The notes under the pieces are model-generated. The model was not told the origin of the DNA, did no database searches, and saw only the letters and a program-made list of their open reading frames with translations. This document shows, in pieces, positions 28,701-36,428 of a stretch of DNA of 64,000 bases. The position numbers and the translations under genes are program-made. The first letter of the stretch is position 1. Each line of letters opens with the position of its first letter. This DNA is from Mongoliitalea daihaiensis (GTDB lineage: Bacteria; Bacteroidota; Bacteroidia; Cytophagales; Cyclobacteriaceae): positions 3,136,001 through 3,200,000 of the forward strand of contig NZ_CP063779.1 in assembly GCF_021596945.1 (NCBI RefSeq). The letters run 5' to 3'.

Positions 28701-29684
28701 TCTGAGGGTACCACGGGTGGGGCAAAAGTAGACGGAGATCAAAGCAGTAATCCTAATGGGCTTCCTTTGCTCACGCAGTACTTGAATCAATCAGTGTTGA
28801 CCGAAACGGGGGATATCAAACCTTTCCTGATTGCTGTAAATGCTCAAGAAAATATGCATGATAGCAAGCCGGTTTATAATGTAGCCAAATCAACCAAAGA
28901 TGAAAATGGAGTGTCGGTTGATGTGTACACTATTAGAAGATCTCCTGGAATGAAAGAGGCAAATTTTGAAAAATTATGTATTGTCAACGGAAAATTAGTT
29001 TTGGCAGATGAATCAGGCTATGTACACAAAAACTATGTACCCGATTCGATTAGTATGAAAACTGTCAAAGGAGGGTATGAGTCTTCCTACACTACCAAAA
29101 CTTTTGATGGGCAATCGGGTCCAAGTTTTACTGTTGGGATTACTTTTGGTAAGTTAACCCAAGAGCTTCCATTCAAGGAGCAGGAACGGAAAGTGGAAGG
29201 GAAAGATTTGGTATTCAAACCCGAGGGAAATCCCCGTGGACAAACGGACTCGGCCAAGTATGGCTTCCATAATGCACACTTGATTGGTGATCGTTTTGGC
29301 GGGTCGGGTCGCAACAGTGCCTTGAATATCTATCCATCATCACCCACTTACAACGTAGTGGATATGTTGAACGTTGAGAATGAAAAGGCGGGGATTTTTT
29401 CTAAAGTTCAAAAGTATAATCTTACTGTAAAGGCTATAATTCGGGAAGTAAAAGAATCAAATTTAGAATTATTTCTACGAAAAGAATTTGAAAAAGAACC
29501 CTTGGCAAAGAATGATCCTGATGCGAAAAAGACGCTTATGGAAAAAATGCAAACTGAGATCAACAAAGATATCAAAGAAATCCCTGGACAGTTTAGGCGT
29601 GTGGAATACACCTCACCATTGTTTGGAGCAAGCATCATGGAGGACAAAAAGTACCAAGAAATACTGGATAATATGCAAAAATAA
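25791..29684 (+). CDS. eCIS cargo toxin with C-terminal HNAHL-type nuclease
   Basis: A 1297-residue putative effector. Residues 1-~400 are polar and probably disordered; a coiled-coil-rich section runs to ~650. A hydrophobic helical stretch spans ~660-900 (GWLTGTLGGAGITLP, GFLANLLGIGSLASKVIGII), resembling the delivery region of many eCIS-linked toxins. A linker has an EF-hand-like loop (DQDGNGKLTSDQ) and NHPVFKSITPRQDGGVWKYDW. The C-terminus has GFHNAHLIGDRFGGSGRNSALN (1157-1178), the His/Asn core of a DNA/RNA non-specific-endonuclease-like toxin. There is no DUF4157 domain. ATG 25791 follows the tape-measure stop; a TTG extension at 25752 is rejected. No immunity gene follows. Confidence 0.8.
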   Translation: MGAISGHIEKPTSKKKSVARQQKEAILDSNNAWNASLDWSSPTLLDQSSEFLASSDLFVKPADGEKEGMIDPSYVHPNSSNSFIDTKEVDLSDFFDPIESDSVNQLGVAMEPISASGSTNVNESRTNPLDDPNFGAMVENSQKASKHATAKNDPTVEVARAQGGAPLAANERLGSAQANQVEAMAGQEPNEFDAAGFKAALMAQIAQMQLPRNPDEATRFESHNNLTEIQQQATTRVNQEQEQAAGPISATSQADPDVGSVVERTVEAIPNPEFLPLPGELGAGNAMPLSKSDTAVHTPLQDNLMEVQHLMESNQVTEEQLSKANEPSFSAALDSLQEAKAHKELAPADFRDQENSILNQAKQTAESKSKNHLATIDGDRLTSAQALTQKQEQTASNDSAERAKIASEIDAIYEQTKTKVEDILHALEEKVTQLFAKAASTGKQLFEAHVARRMRAYKAERYAGVDGAARWVYDKFAGIPDEVNRFFTEGRKVYIDYIDQALDPIANTVAAELTKAKSTIQEGRVEVANFVASLPTNLQALGAEAALEIQGQFNELDNNVEAKEQALIDSLANQYMESLQAVDARIEEMKLENKGLFSKAMDAMSEVVEVIRALKEMFLNLLSAVADVVDTIIKDPISFLNNLVSGVRSGLENFGRNFLSHLQAGLIGWLTGTLGGAGITLPEDIFSLKGIFSLVSQILGFTWDRVRAIGVKVIGEPVMQAFETGFEILMILKNEGLTGLWEYIKGQFNDLKETVIEGIKTMVRDTVISAGLRWLMGVLSPASAFIKAAMTIIDVVTFFVQKASQIMTLVGAFIQSVRAVASGSISAVANAIENALANAVPVVIGFLANLLGIGSLASKVIGIITQIQQRVAQGITFLWVKIKELGKSFLQKIGLGSEKESKNDPEKQKKIDAGISYMKEEERRQDQDGNGKLTSDQANEVAHKTKQNHPVFKSITPRQDGGVWKYDWKGSEGTTGGAKVDGDQSSNPNGLPLLTQYLNQSVLTETGDIKPFLIAVNAQENMHDSKPVYNVAKSTKDENGVSVDVYTIRRSPGMKEANFEKLCIVNGKLVLADESGYVHKNYVPDSISMKTVKGGYESSYTTKTFDGQSGPSFTVGITFGKLTQELPFKEQERKVEGKDLVFKPEGNPRGQTDSAKYGFHNAHLIGDRFGGSGRNSALNIYPSSPTYNVVDMLNVENEKAGIFSKVQKYNLTVKAIIREVKESNLELFLRKEFEKEPLAKNDPDAKKTLMEKMQTEINKDIKEIPGQFRRVEYTSPLFGASIMEDKKYQEILDNMQK

Positions 29685-29716
29685 AAAAGCCACAGGATTG
29701 AATCCCGTGGCTTTTT
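29683..29716. terminator. Bidirectional terminator between eCIS locus and S41 gene
   Basis: Stem aaaaagccac with gtggcttttt enclosing an inner ggat/atcc stem, with A run on the left and T run on the right, so it works in both directions. It overlaps the cargo stop codon and separates two convergent genes. Confidence 0.88.
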
Positions 29717-29734
29717 AGTTAAGCTATTTTTGAA

Positions 29735-32700
29735 TCAATTATCTTTTGCAGGTCTAAAGTAGCGGATAGGGGCTTTTGGCTCTGATTTTAGTTCTACCCC
29801 TTGTGTTTCCATCAGTTTCAGTGCTTCCTGTACGGCCCGCTCGAGTTGCGGATCCCGCCCATTGATGACATCTAATGGTGTTTGTTCTACTGAGATATCC
29901 GGTTTTACCCCCACAGCTTCAACAGCCCATTCACCATCTACATCAAAGAATCCCCCTCTTGGAGCGACCATTCGGCCGCCATCTATGAAGGGAGGTGTAT
30001 CCCATGTTCCTACCAAACCACCCCATGTTTGGGTACCGATCAATGGGCCTATTTTCATTTTGCTAAATAAATAGGGGAGCAGGTCTCCTCCTGAACCAGC
30101 CCGTTCGTTGATCAACATGACTTTTGGACCCCAGATGCCAGCCATAGGTGTAGTAAAGGGCTTTCTGTCATTGGCACGGCTATTAAAATAGCCATGAAGC
30201 TCTCTTGCCATAATGTCAACCATGTAATCAGCTGCTGAGCCACCGCCATTGTTTCTTTCATCAATGACAGCACCTTTTTTATCTTGCTGCGCAAAATAAT
30301 AGCGGTTAAAATAGGTGTATCCTCCTTGACCCGTGTTAGGGACATACACATAAGCTAGCTTACCATCCGACAGTTCGTCAACCTTTCTTCGATTTCCTTC
30401 CACCCAATCCATCATCCGTAATTGGCTGTCATTGGCAACAGGGACAACGGTTACGGTTCGGGCATTTGTTCCATTGGCATTGGAAGCAACTGTTAACTTC
30501 ACTTGTTTGCCAGCTGTATTTTCAAAATAACTAAAGAAGTTAATAGCTGGATCTAAGGTGTTTCCATTGACAGCCAAAATATAGTCTCCAGCTTTTACCT
30601 CAATACCTGGAACTGCGAGAGGAGCTTGTAAGGTTGGATTCCAATTTTCACCGTTGTAAATTTTACTGATTTGATATTTTCCATTAACAACCGTAAGGTC
30701 AGCACCTAAAAGTCCGATGCTAACAGAGCTGACTCGCGGAAAATCCCCTCCGGATGTGTAGCTATGACCTACCGCCACTTCACCACCTAAGATATCAATG
30801 ATGTAATTCATATCTGAGCGATGCTTCACATGGGCTACCCACGGCTTATACCACTCATAAATTTCATCCCAGGGAGCTCCGTGTACATTGTCTACGTAAA
30901 GAAAATCCCGCTGATACCGCCAGCCTTCCCGGTAGATTTGTTCCCATTCTTGTTTTGGATTAACTTTGATTTTGAATCCATTCAAGGCTTTTAAGCTTCC
31001 ATCTCCTGGTTTTTTGCCTCCTCCGCTTGTTTCTACAATTCCCCAATTTCCATTCGCTTGGTACAATAAAGATTTCCTGTCGTGGGATACGTTCGCAAAA
31101 GCAACACCGCTCATGTGTACCTCAGATTTCCGCTCTTTGAAGTTGTATCGATGCAAGGTTACACCTGATTGGTTGGGAACTGATTCCATGTAAAAGACAT
31201 AATTTTCAGGTCCTGCTACCAAAGCAGTGTAATCCCTTGCCGGAATATCCACAGCAATGATTCGTTGCCATATTCCGTCCGCGTCAATAGTCACAGCATT
31301 GGAAGATTCCTTCTTTTCATCTTTTTTAGGCTCCTCTTCGTTACTTTCTGGCAGAAAAGGAGACTTGCCATTTTTGGAGAGTACGGCTGCATACAGATTT
31401 CTTGTTACCGGTCTATCATAACTCGACATATCTAACCAACCGGTGTTCAATCCAAAATTAGTAGAAGCAAGGAAGTACAAATACTGTCCATTAGCATCCC
31501 AAACAGGTGAAATCGCATCGGCCATGCTATCTGTGATCTGGATTTTCTTTTCACTACTCACTTCATAGGCAAAAATCGCTTTGAATTGATTATCCAATAA
31601 GCGGGAATAAGCGATCCATTTACCATCCGGCGACCAAACCGGATTCATGCTGCGGTTAGGATGCGCAAAGCGATCCATATCGGCTATTTTCGCAGTTCCT
31701 GTTTCAATATTTACAATCCAGATAGTGTAATCGGTATCCGTAAAGGCAATGTGTTTGTTATCCGAAGACCAATCGGGTCTAAAGAAAAAGGTACTTTTTG
31801 GAAGTTCGATAGCCTTTGTTTGGATACCTTCTTGATCACTGATGATGAGTTGATATTCGCCACTAGCGTCCGAAAACCATGCAATCTTTTGACCATCAGG
31901 AGACCAAATAGGTGCTCTTTCTGCGGTCGTTGAGGAGTTTGTCAAGTTGCGGGCATCACCTTTATCTTTGGGTACTGTGATGATTTCACCACGAAATTCA
32001 AAGAGTGCACGCTGTCCGGAAGGAGAAAGTGATGCATTGATCAAGCTGCGACCAGCTACATCTGTCCAACGCTCCCGAGCCCAGTGGAAATCACCTTTTA
32101 CAGAGATATTCAATTGCTTGGTCAAACCTGTAGAAGGATTTAAGATATGTAGATAACCTCCTTGTTCATATACAATTTCTTCTCCATTGGAATCCAAGTT
32201 TTTGACATCAAAATCCTTGTGAAAAGTTTCTTGTTTCAATGTACTTGAACTAGGTTCGAAAGACCAGATGTTGTTTGCAAAGTCTCGCTCAGAAAGGAAA
32301 AAGACCCTATTCCCGTGCCAAATGGGTTGTGTATGACGTTCATTGTCTGTTTGGGGAGTCATTTTTAGTTCGTAACTCTCCATATCCAATATCCAAATGG
32401 GCTTTGCTTGTCCTCCCCGGTAATTTCTCCATTCAGGATCCCAAAAGGCGATTTGCTGATAGGCGATCAATTTTCCATCAGGAGAAATGCGGCCATTTAC
32501 TGCTCTCGGTATGATCAAAGGCTCTTCCATACCACCATCCAAGGAGATTTTATAGAATTTAGATTCTTTGGTAGGTACATTTTCTCTAGCAGATGTAAAC
32601 AACACATGTTTTCCATCTGGTGTCCATCCTGCAGCGTAATCAGGACCTGGATGCCAAGTCAAACGTCTAGGTTCACCTCCTTCAACTGGAACTACATACA

Positions 32701-32962
32701 CATCGGTATTACCGTCATATTGAGCAGTAAAAGCAATGTATGTACCATCAGGAGAGAAATGTGGGCGATTTTCAGCTCCTTCATTGCTGGTCAATCGGAT
32801 AGCATCTCCTCCAGATTTAGGTACTCTCCAAAGATCATTGGCATGAACAAAAACAATGTAATCTTTGGAGATGGTTGGTTCTCGAAGCAACATGCTTCCC
32901 TGAGCCATACCTTCCCACGTAAGCACGAGGAAGAGCAAGGCAACTAGCACAAGATTTTTCAT
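29735..32962 (-). CDS. Tricorn-like S41 family protease
   Basis: A 1075-residue secreted or periplasmic protease. ATG at 32962 gives a signal peptide (MKNLVLVALLFLVL...EGMAQG); the 10-codon extension upstream is rejected. Residues ~25-650 form beta-propeller blades with repeated TolB/WD40-like motifs (FSPDGTYIAFTA, WSPDGQKIAWFS, WSPDGKWIAYSR). A PDZ-like segment follows (VKAGDYILAVNGNTL), then the S41 catalytic domain with IDERNNGGG and NERAGSGGDLLPYL, whose Ser is the expected nucleophile, and GTQTWGGLVGT. Tricorn-type proteases degrade oligopeptides. MsrB is encoded upstream on the same strand. Confidence 0.93.
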   Translation of the reverse strand: MKNLVLVALLFLVLTWEGMAQGSMLLREPTISKDYIVFVHANDLWRVPKSGGDAIRLTSNEGAENRPHFSPDGTYIAFTAQYDGNTDVYVVPVEGGEPRRLTWHPGPDYAAGWTPDGKHVLFTSARENVPTKESKFYKISLDGGMEEPLIIPRAVNGRISPDGKLIAYQQIAFWDPEWRNYRGGQAKPIWILDMESYELKMTPQTDNERHTQPIWHGNRVFFLSERDFANNIWSFEPSSSTLKQETFHKDFDVKNLDSNGEEIVYEQGGYLHILNPSTGLTKQLNISVKGDFHWARERWTDVAGRSLINASLSPSGQRALFEFRGEIITVPKDKGDARNLTNSSTTAERAPIWSPDGQKIAWFSDASGEYQLIISDQEGIQTKAIELPKSTFFFRPDWSSDNKHIAFTDTDYTIWIVNIETGTAKIADMDRFAHPNRSMNPVWSPDGKWIAYSRLLDNQFKAIFAYEVSSEKKIQITDSMADAISPVWDANGQYLYFLASTNFGLNTGWLDMSSYDRPVTRNLYAAVLSKNGKSPFLPESNEEEPKKDEKKESSNAVTIDADGIWQRIIAVDIPARDYTALVAGPENYVFYMESVPNQSGVTLHRYNFKERKSEVHMSGVAFANVSHDRKSLLYQANGNWGIVETSGGGKKPGDGSLKALNGFKIKVNPKQEWEQIYREGWRYQRDFLYVDNVHGAPWDEIYEWYKPWVAHVKHRSDMNYIIDILGGEVAVGHSYTSGGDFPRVSSVSIGLLGADLTVVNGKYQISKIYNGENWNPTLQAPLAVPGIEVKAGDYILAVNGNTLDPAINFFSYFENTAGKQVKLTVASNANGTNARTVTVVPVANDSQLRMMDWVEGNRRKVDELSDGKLAYVYVPNTGQGGYTYFNRYYFAQQDKKGAVIDERNNGGGSAADYMVDIMARELHGYFNSRANDRKPFTTPMAGIWGPKVMLINERAGSGGDLLPYLFSKMKIGPLIGTQTWGGLVGTWDTPPFIDGGRMVAPRGGFFDVDGEWAVEAVGVKPDISVEQTPLDVINGRDPQLERAVQEALKLMETQGVELKSEPKAPIRYFRPAKDN

Positions 32963-33035
32963 AGGGTAGATTGGGTTGATAACTGAATACAATATAATTT
33001 ATCTATTGAGAATAGTTTGACCGCGGGTTAAAATA

Positions 33036-33455
33036 TCAAGATTCCTTTTTGAAATCCATACTAACAGAATTGATACAATAACGAATTCCGCCTTTATCCT
33101 TTGGACCATCTGGGAATCGATGACCCAAATGGCCACCACATTTGCCACACAAAATTTCTTCGCGTATCATGAAGTGGGAGTAATCCATTTGTACATCGAT
33201 AGCATCTGGTCGCACGGGTTCAGTAAAAGATGGCCATCCACATCCGCTATCATATTTGGAGCTAGAGTGGAATATTTCATTCCCACAGGCTTTACATTCG
33301 TATATACCACTGTCCTTATTTAAGTAGTAGTTGCCTGTATAGGGGCGTTCTGTTCCTTTTTCTCGAAGAATATGATAGCTATCTGGATCGAGTATTTCCC
33401 TCCATTCTTCTTCTGGTTTTTGTATTTCGTAAGTTTTAGGTGATTTCTTTTTCAT
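33036..33455 (-). CDS. msrB: Peptide-methionine (R)-S-oxide reductase
   Basis: A 139-residue MsrB. It reduces methionine-R-sulfoxide in proteins. Visible features are two zinc-binding CxxC pairs (CKAC and CGKC), GCGWPSF, HLGHRFPDGP and the catalytic Cys in RYCINSVSM near the C-terminus. ATG at 33455 (MKKKSPKTYEIQK) is chosen; the 12-codon TTG/ATG extension shows no signal-peptide logic. It is probably cytoplasmic. It precedes the S41 protease on the same strand by about 70 bases. Confidence 0.96.
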   Translation of the reverse strand: MKKKSPKTYEIQKPEEEWREILDPDSYHILREKGTERPYTGNYYLNKDSGIYECKACGNEIFHSSSKYDSGCGWPSFTEPVRPDAIDVQMDYSHFMIREEILCGKCGGHLGHRFPDGPKDKGGIRYCINSVSMDFKKES

Positions 33456-33581
33456 TTTTCTAATTGTTGTGATTCCTATACAAGACTTCAAATACCATCT
33501 TTTTGTTGGTACAATTTACAGCTTAATATCTTTTAACGCAGGGTAATTTTTTTAATGGTCAGTGAATCGTAATTTTCAGCT

Positions 33582-34343
33582 ATGAAAAGAATGGTGTTCC
33601 TTTCGTGTGGGTTAGTTATGCTACTTGCTGCATCTCAGCTTCAGGCGCAATACATTACTGGCAATGTGATAGATGGGACCGATCGGGGTTTTTTGGAGAA
33701 AGTGTGGGTGGTAAACCTGAGTAATCAGGATAGTAGTATGACCAATGAACGGGGATATTTCAAGGTTAAAGCAGTCAGAGGGGATAGTTTGTATTTTTTT
33801 CGTCCTAGCTTTATTGCTAAGAAGTTGGTCGTAGGAAAAGACACCCATATCCTTACCGATATTTATTTGGATGCTCGCATGTTGCCGCGATTTGATGTGT
33901 ATGGGGAGGCTATTGTTATTCCTTTCAGAGCAGGAAATCAGAGTACTATGCGCGGACTCAGTGATCGACCAGCAGGCCCAGGGAAAATATACAAGGGAGT
34001 CTCTGGTAATGATGGATTATCACCAGGTTTCACCATTGATGGTCCGATTTCTTATTTTATGAAGTCCGAACGTCAGAAGCGTGAATATGCCCGTAAACTC
34101 GCTTTTTTAGCGAGGCAAGAAGATTATCTGCGGCTCATTCAGTCAGATTCTGTGATGCAAACACTCAAAAAAGAATTCCGTCTTTCTGATCAAGATATGG
34201 ATGATTTGATCATTGAATTCAATTTGGCTAATCGGGATCATCAATTTTTAGATATGGACTATGAAGGAGTGGAGCGTTTATTGATCAACTTTCTTGAATC
34301 AAGAACACGGTATCGCTTGGCTCCACAAGAGTATAAAAAATAA
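33582..34343 (+). CDS. Secreted carboxypeptidase-regulatory-like domain protein
   Basis: A 253-residue protein with a signal peptide (MKRMVFLSCGLVMLLAASQLQAQ). Residues ~24-95 form a CarboxypepD_reg-like beta sandwich (ITGNVIDGTDRGFLEKVWVVN, SMTNERGYFKVKA, RGDSLYFF). A Gly/Pro-rich linker and a helical C-terminal half rich in charged residues follow (KSERQKREYARKLAFLARQEDYL). Such proteins are common in the Bacteroidota periplasm; the role is unknown. It is divergent from msrB and ends in a clear terminator. Confidence 0.75.
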   Translation: MKRMVFLSCGLVMLLAASQLQAQYITGNVIDGTDRGFLEKVWVVNLSNQDSSMTNERGYFKVKAVRGDSLYFFRPSFIAKKLVVGKDTHILTDIYLDARMLPRFDVYGEAIVIPFRAGNQSTMRGLSDRPAGPGKIYKGVSGNDGLSPGFTIDGPISYFMKSERQKREYARKLAFLARQEDYLRLIQSDSVMQTLKKEFRLSDQDMDDLIIEFNLANRDHQFLDMDYEGVERLLINFLESRTRYRLAPQEYKK

Positions 34344-34372
34344 AATCCGACCCAAAGAGTCGGATTTTACCT
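34341..34372 (+). terminator. Hairpin terminator after the 33582 gene
   Basis: Perfect 11-pair stem taaaatccgac (34341-34351) and gtcggatttta (34359-34369) with a seven-base loop. The T run is short (four), and the left arm overlaps the stop codon. Confidence 0.75.
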
Positions 34373-34954
34373 GTTTTGTTAGTCCCAAACAAATAGAATG
34401 TGGTGCCTGACTATCTAAAAGTACCACCAACGAAGCTAAACCAATAATATTTGAGATAGTCAGGACTTTTCCAGCATTAACCTATTGATGCTTACAAGGG
34501 ATATTTACAGGTTTTCTAAACTGAAGGTTACAGATTGATGCATAAATATATATTTAACTTTTCTATGAAAAGCATTACTTTTTTTTATAATTAGATTTGG
34601 GTTCAAGATTTTTAATGGGGAGAGGGCTTACTAGGAAGCAACCTGGGAGATATATACACTTTCAATTTTTCAGGTTAACCGCTTCAATAATATTCACATC
34701 TACTGTTTGAGATTTTGTAGGCAAATTACATTTTTTGATTACCCGTGATAATACCAGTATGTGAATGTTTGGACTATATCATGCGGATAATTAACCAAGG
34801 TGTGTAAACATCCTCCACGTCCATTTAAAAAAGCTTTACACAGTATTATAAGCAGTTGTTGGAGTGAAAACGGGTATACATAATAAATTTTTTATAAAAT
34901 TGATTTTTATCAAAATAAAATTATATTTTGGTACCGTTTTATAACTAATATCTC
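34373..34954. other. Intergenic stretch without a gene
   Basis: About 580 AT-rich bases. I see an 8-base inverted repeat (tgtgtaaa 34801-34808, tttacaca 34835-34842) and a gcggataat copy near 34782-34790 that resembles the inverted repeat upstream of the eCIS operon. No reading frame, RNA gene or exact promoter consensus was recognised. Confidence 0.5.
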
Positions 34955-35605
34955 ATGAAAAAAATCGTTTTAGCAATTTTGATTTTGGCCTTTGCTGCCT
35001 GTTCTCCATCCACTAAGGTTACCAGAACTTGGACCAGTCCCGATAAAAATTATTCGGGTTACGATAACATATTTATAGCGGTAGTCATCGGAGATATTAC
35101 CAAGAGACAAATTTTGGAAGATGATATTCACGGTAAATTATTAAAACTCGGTATTGAGTCTACGGCTAGTAATCGGGTTATTCCACCTAATTTTTGGAAT
35201 AGTACGGATTTGACCAAAAATGAAATGATTCAAGCCATTCGAAAAGATAATAAAGATGCCATTATGACGGTTTCGTTGGTAGATGTACAAAATGAACAGC
35301 GTTACATTCCAGGTAATATGATGATGGGAGGACCCATGATGATGGGACCGGGTGCGTGGGGAGCAGGGGCGAATTTTGGAGGTTTTTGGGGTTGGAATCA
35401 TCCCATGATGATGACTCCGGGCCACATCGTCAATGATCGAAAATATTTTATAGAAATCAATGTTTATGATACATCCTCAGAACTCCTTATTTGGTCTGCG
35501 CAATCACGTACATTGAATCCTCGATCAATGGAGAAGTTCTCCTCTGAGTTTTCAGAAATCGTATTGTTAAGAATGCTGGAAGAGGGGGTGTTGAAAACCT
35601 CTTAA
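34955..35605 (+). CDS. DUF4136-like lipoprotein, Met/Gly-rich insert
   Basis: A 216-residue lipoprotein with signal peptide and lipobox (MKKIVLAILILAFAAC, Cys16). The N-terminal part (KVTRTWTSPDKNYSGYDNIFIAVVI) and the C-terminal part (RKYFIEINVYDTSSELLIWSAQSRTLNP) resemble DUF4136-type lipoproteins. A Met/Gly-rich loop (GNMMMGGPMMMGPGAWG, then HPMMMTPGH) sits in the middle and could bind soft metals such as copper or be a flexible surface loop; that is inference. The stop overlaps the stop of the convergent DUF2490 gene by three bases. Confidence 0.75.
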   Translation: MKKIVLAILILAFAACSPSTKVTRTWTSPDKNYSGYDNIFIAVVIGDITKRQILEDDIHGKLLKLGIESTASNRVIPPNFWNSTDLTKNEMIQAIRKDNKDAIMTVSLVDVQNEQRYIPGNMMMGGPMMMGPGAWGAGANFGGFWGWNHPMMMTPGHIVNDRKYFIEINVYDTSSELLIWSAQSRTLNPRSMEKFSSEFSEIVLLRMLEEGVLKTS

Positions 35606-36360
35606 TGGATATGGTCACTTGGAAATTCCTCAAATGTTTGGGTTTTCCGGTTCTTCATGGCATTGAGGTTAATGGATAACCAAAACACAGGACCATGATT
35701 GATACGGATGGATTCTGCATTGAGAGGGATGTACCGCATGACATAGCCTAAAGAGTACGTAAAGTTCCCTTTGGTCAATTGTGTTAATAAGTGAGTTCGA
35801 TGTTCGTATCGAAAACCTCCTGTGCCAGGTCCTGTACGGAAAAGCGATTCATTTAGGAAAGCAGTTGCAAAGCGTGTATTTGGGCTAACCAATTCTCCAA
35901 AGTTATACCTAATGGCATTGTTGAATCTCCAACGGTGGTTGAATGAAAATTCATCCACCAATGATTCGGGACCCAAGTCTTGAATGAACCGGGCATCGTA
36001 TCGAAATCTAAAGCTAGTGCTTAATGGTCGGGTAGAGGGTACTCTATATACGGTCTGCATCCAAGGTCTATGTTCGGATCGTTTGAGTCGTCCTTCAGAA
36101 AAAGGGTCTCCTAGTCGAAGGTAGCCATAACCCACAGTAGTTACCAAGTTGTCCGATAAATTGTGAAATGTCAGACCTGTACGATAAATAAAAAAAAGAT
36201 CATTGACAAAGTGAGCATCATTCCAAATAGCTAGTTTATTAGATATTTGAGTAGATGTCATTACTCCCCACCAAGTCTCGTAAGCAAAGGAGGCATCTCG
36301 CTGTCCATAGCTTGCCGTTTGGAAGCATAGGATCAAAAGTATAGTTCGAATAACTTTCAT
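35602..36360 (-). CDS. DUF2490 outer-membrane beta-barrel-like protein
   Basis: A 252-residue protein. ATG at 36360 gives the signal peptide MKVIRTILLILCFQTASYGQ. The mature part is typical DUF2490: W/Y-rich alternating strands (FAYETWWGVMTSTQISNKLAIWNDAHFV, HRPWMQTVYRVP, FRFRYDARFIQDLG, EYSLGYV-like RYIPLN). It is predicted to form a small outer-membrane barrel of unknown function. The longer frame from 36429 is rejected because it would hide the signal peptide and run through a hairpin. Confidence 0.85.
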   Translation of the reverse strand: MKVIRTILLILCFQTASYGQRDASFAYETWWGVMTSTQISNKLAIWNDAHFVNDLFFIYRTGLTFHNLSDNLVTTVGYGYLRLGDPFSEGRLKRSEHRPWMQTVYRVPSTRPLSTSFRFRYDARFIQDLGPESLVDEFSFNHRWRFNNAIRYNFGELVSPNTRFATAFLNESLFRTGPGTGGFRYEHRTHLLTQLTKGNFTYSLGYVMRYIPLNAESIRINHGPVFWLSINLNAMKNRKTQTFEEFPSDHIH

Positions 36361-36365
36361 TAATG

Positions 36366-36405
36366 AAGGCCCAACGATTAAATAGATTAAAAGTTGGGCC
36401 TTTTT
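36366..36405. terminator. Hairpin between DUF6515 and DUF2490 genes
   Basis: Stem aaggcccaac (36366-36375) with gttgggcctt (36393-36402); the T run (36401-36405) lies on the plus-strand side, so it would terminate plus-strand (antisense) transcription best. On the minus strand there is no U run, so it may instead attenuate or stabilise the operon transcript. Orientation is uncertain. Confidence 0.5.
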
Positions 36406-36428
36406 CCGAATAAATTTTTTATGATACA

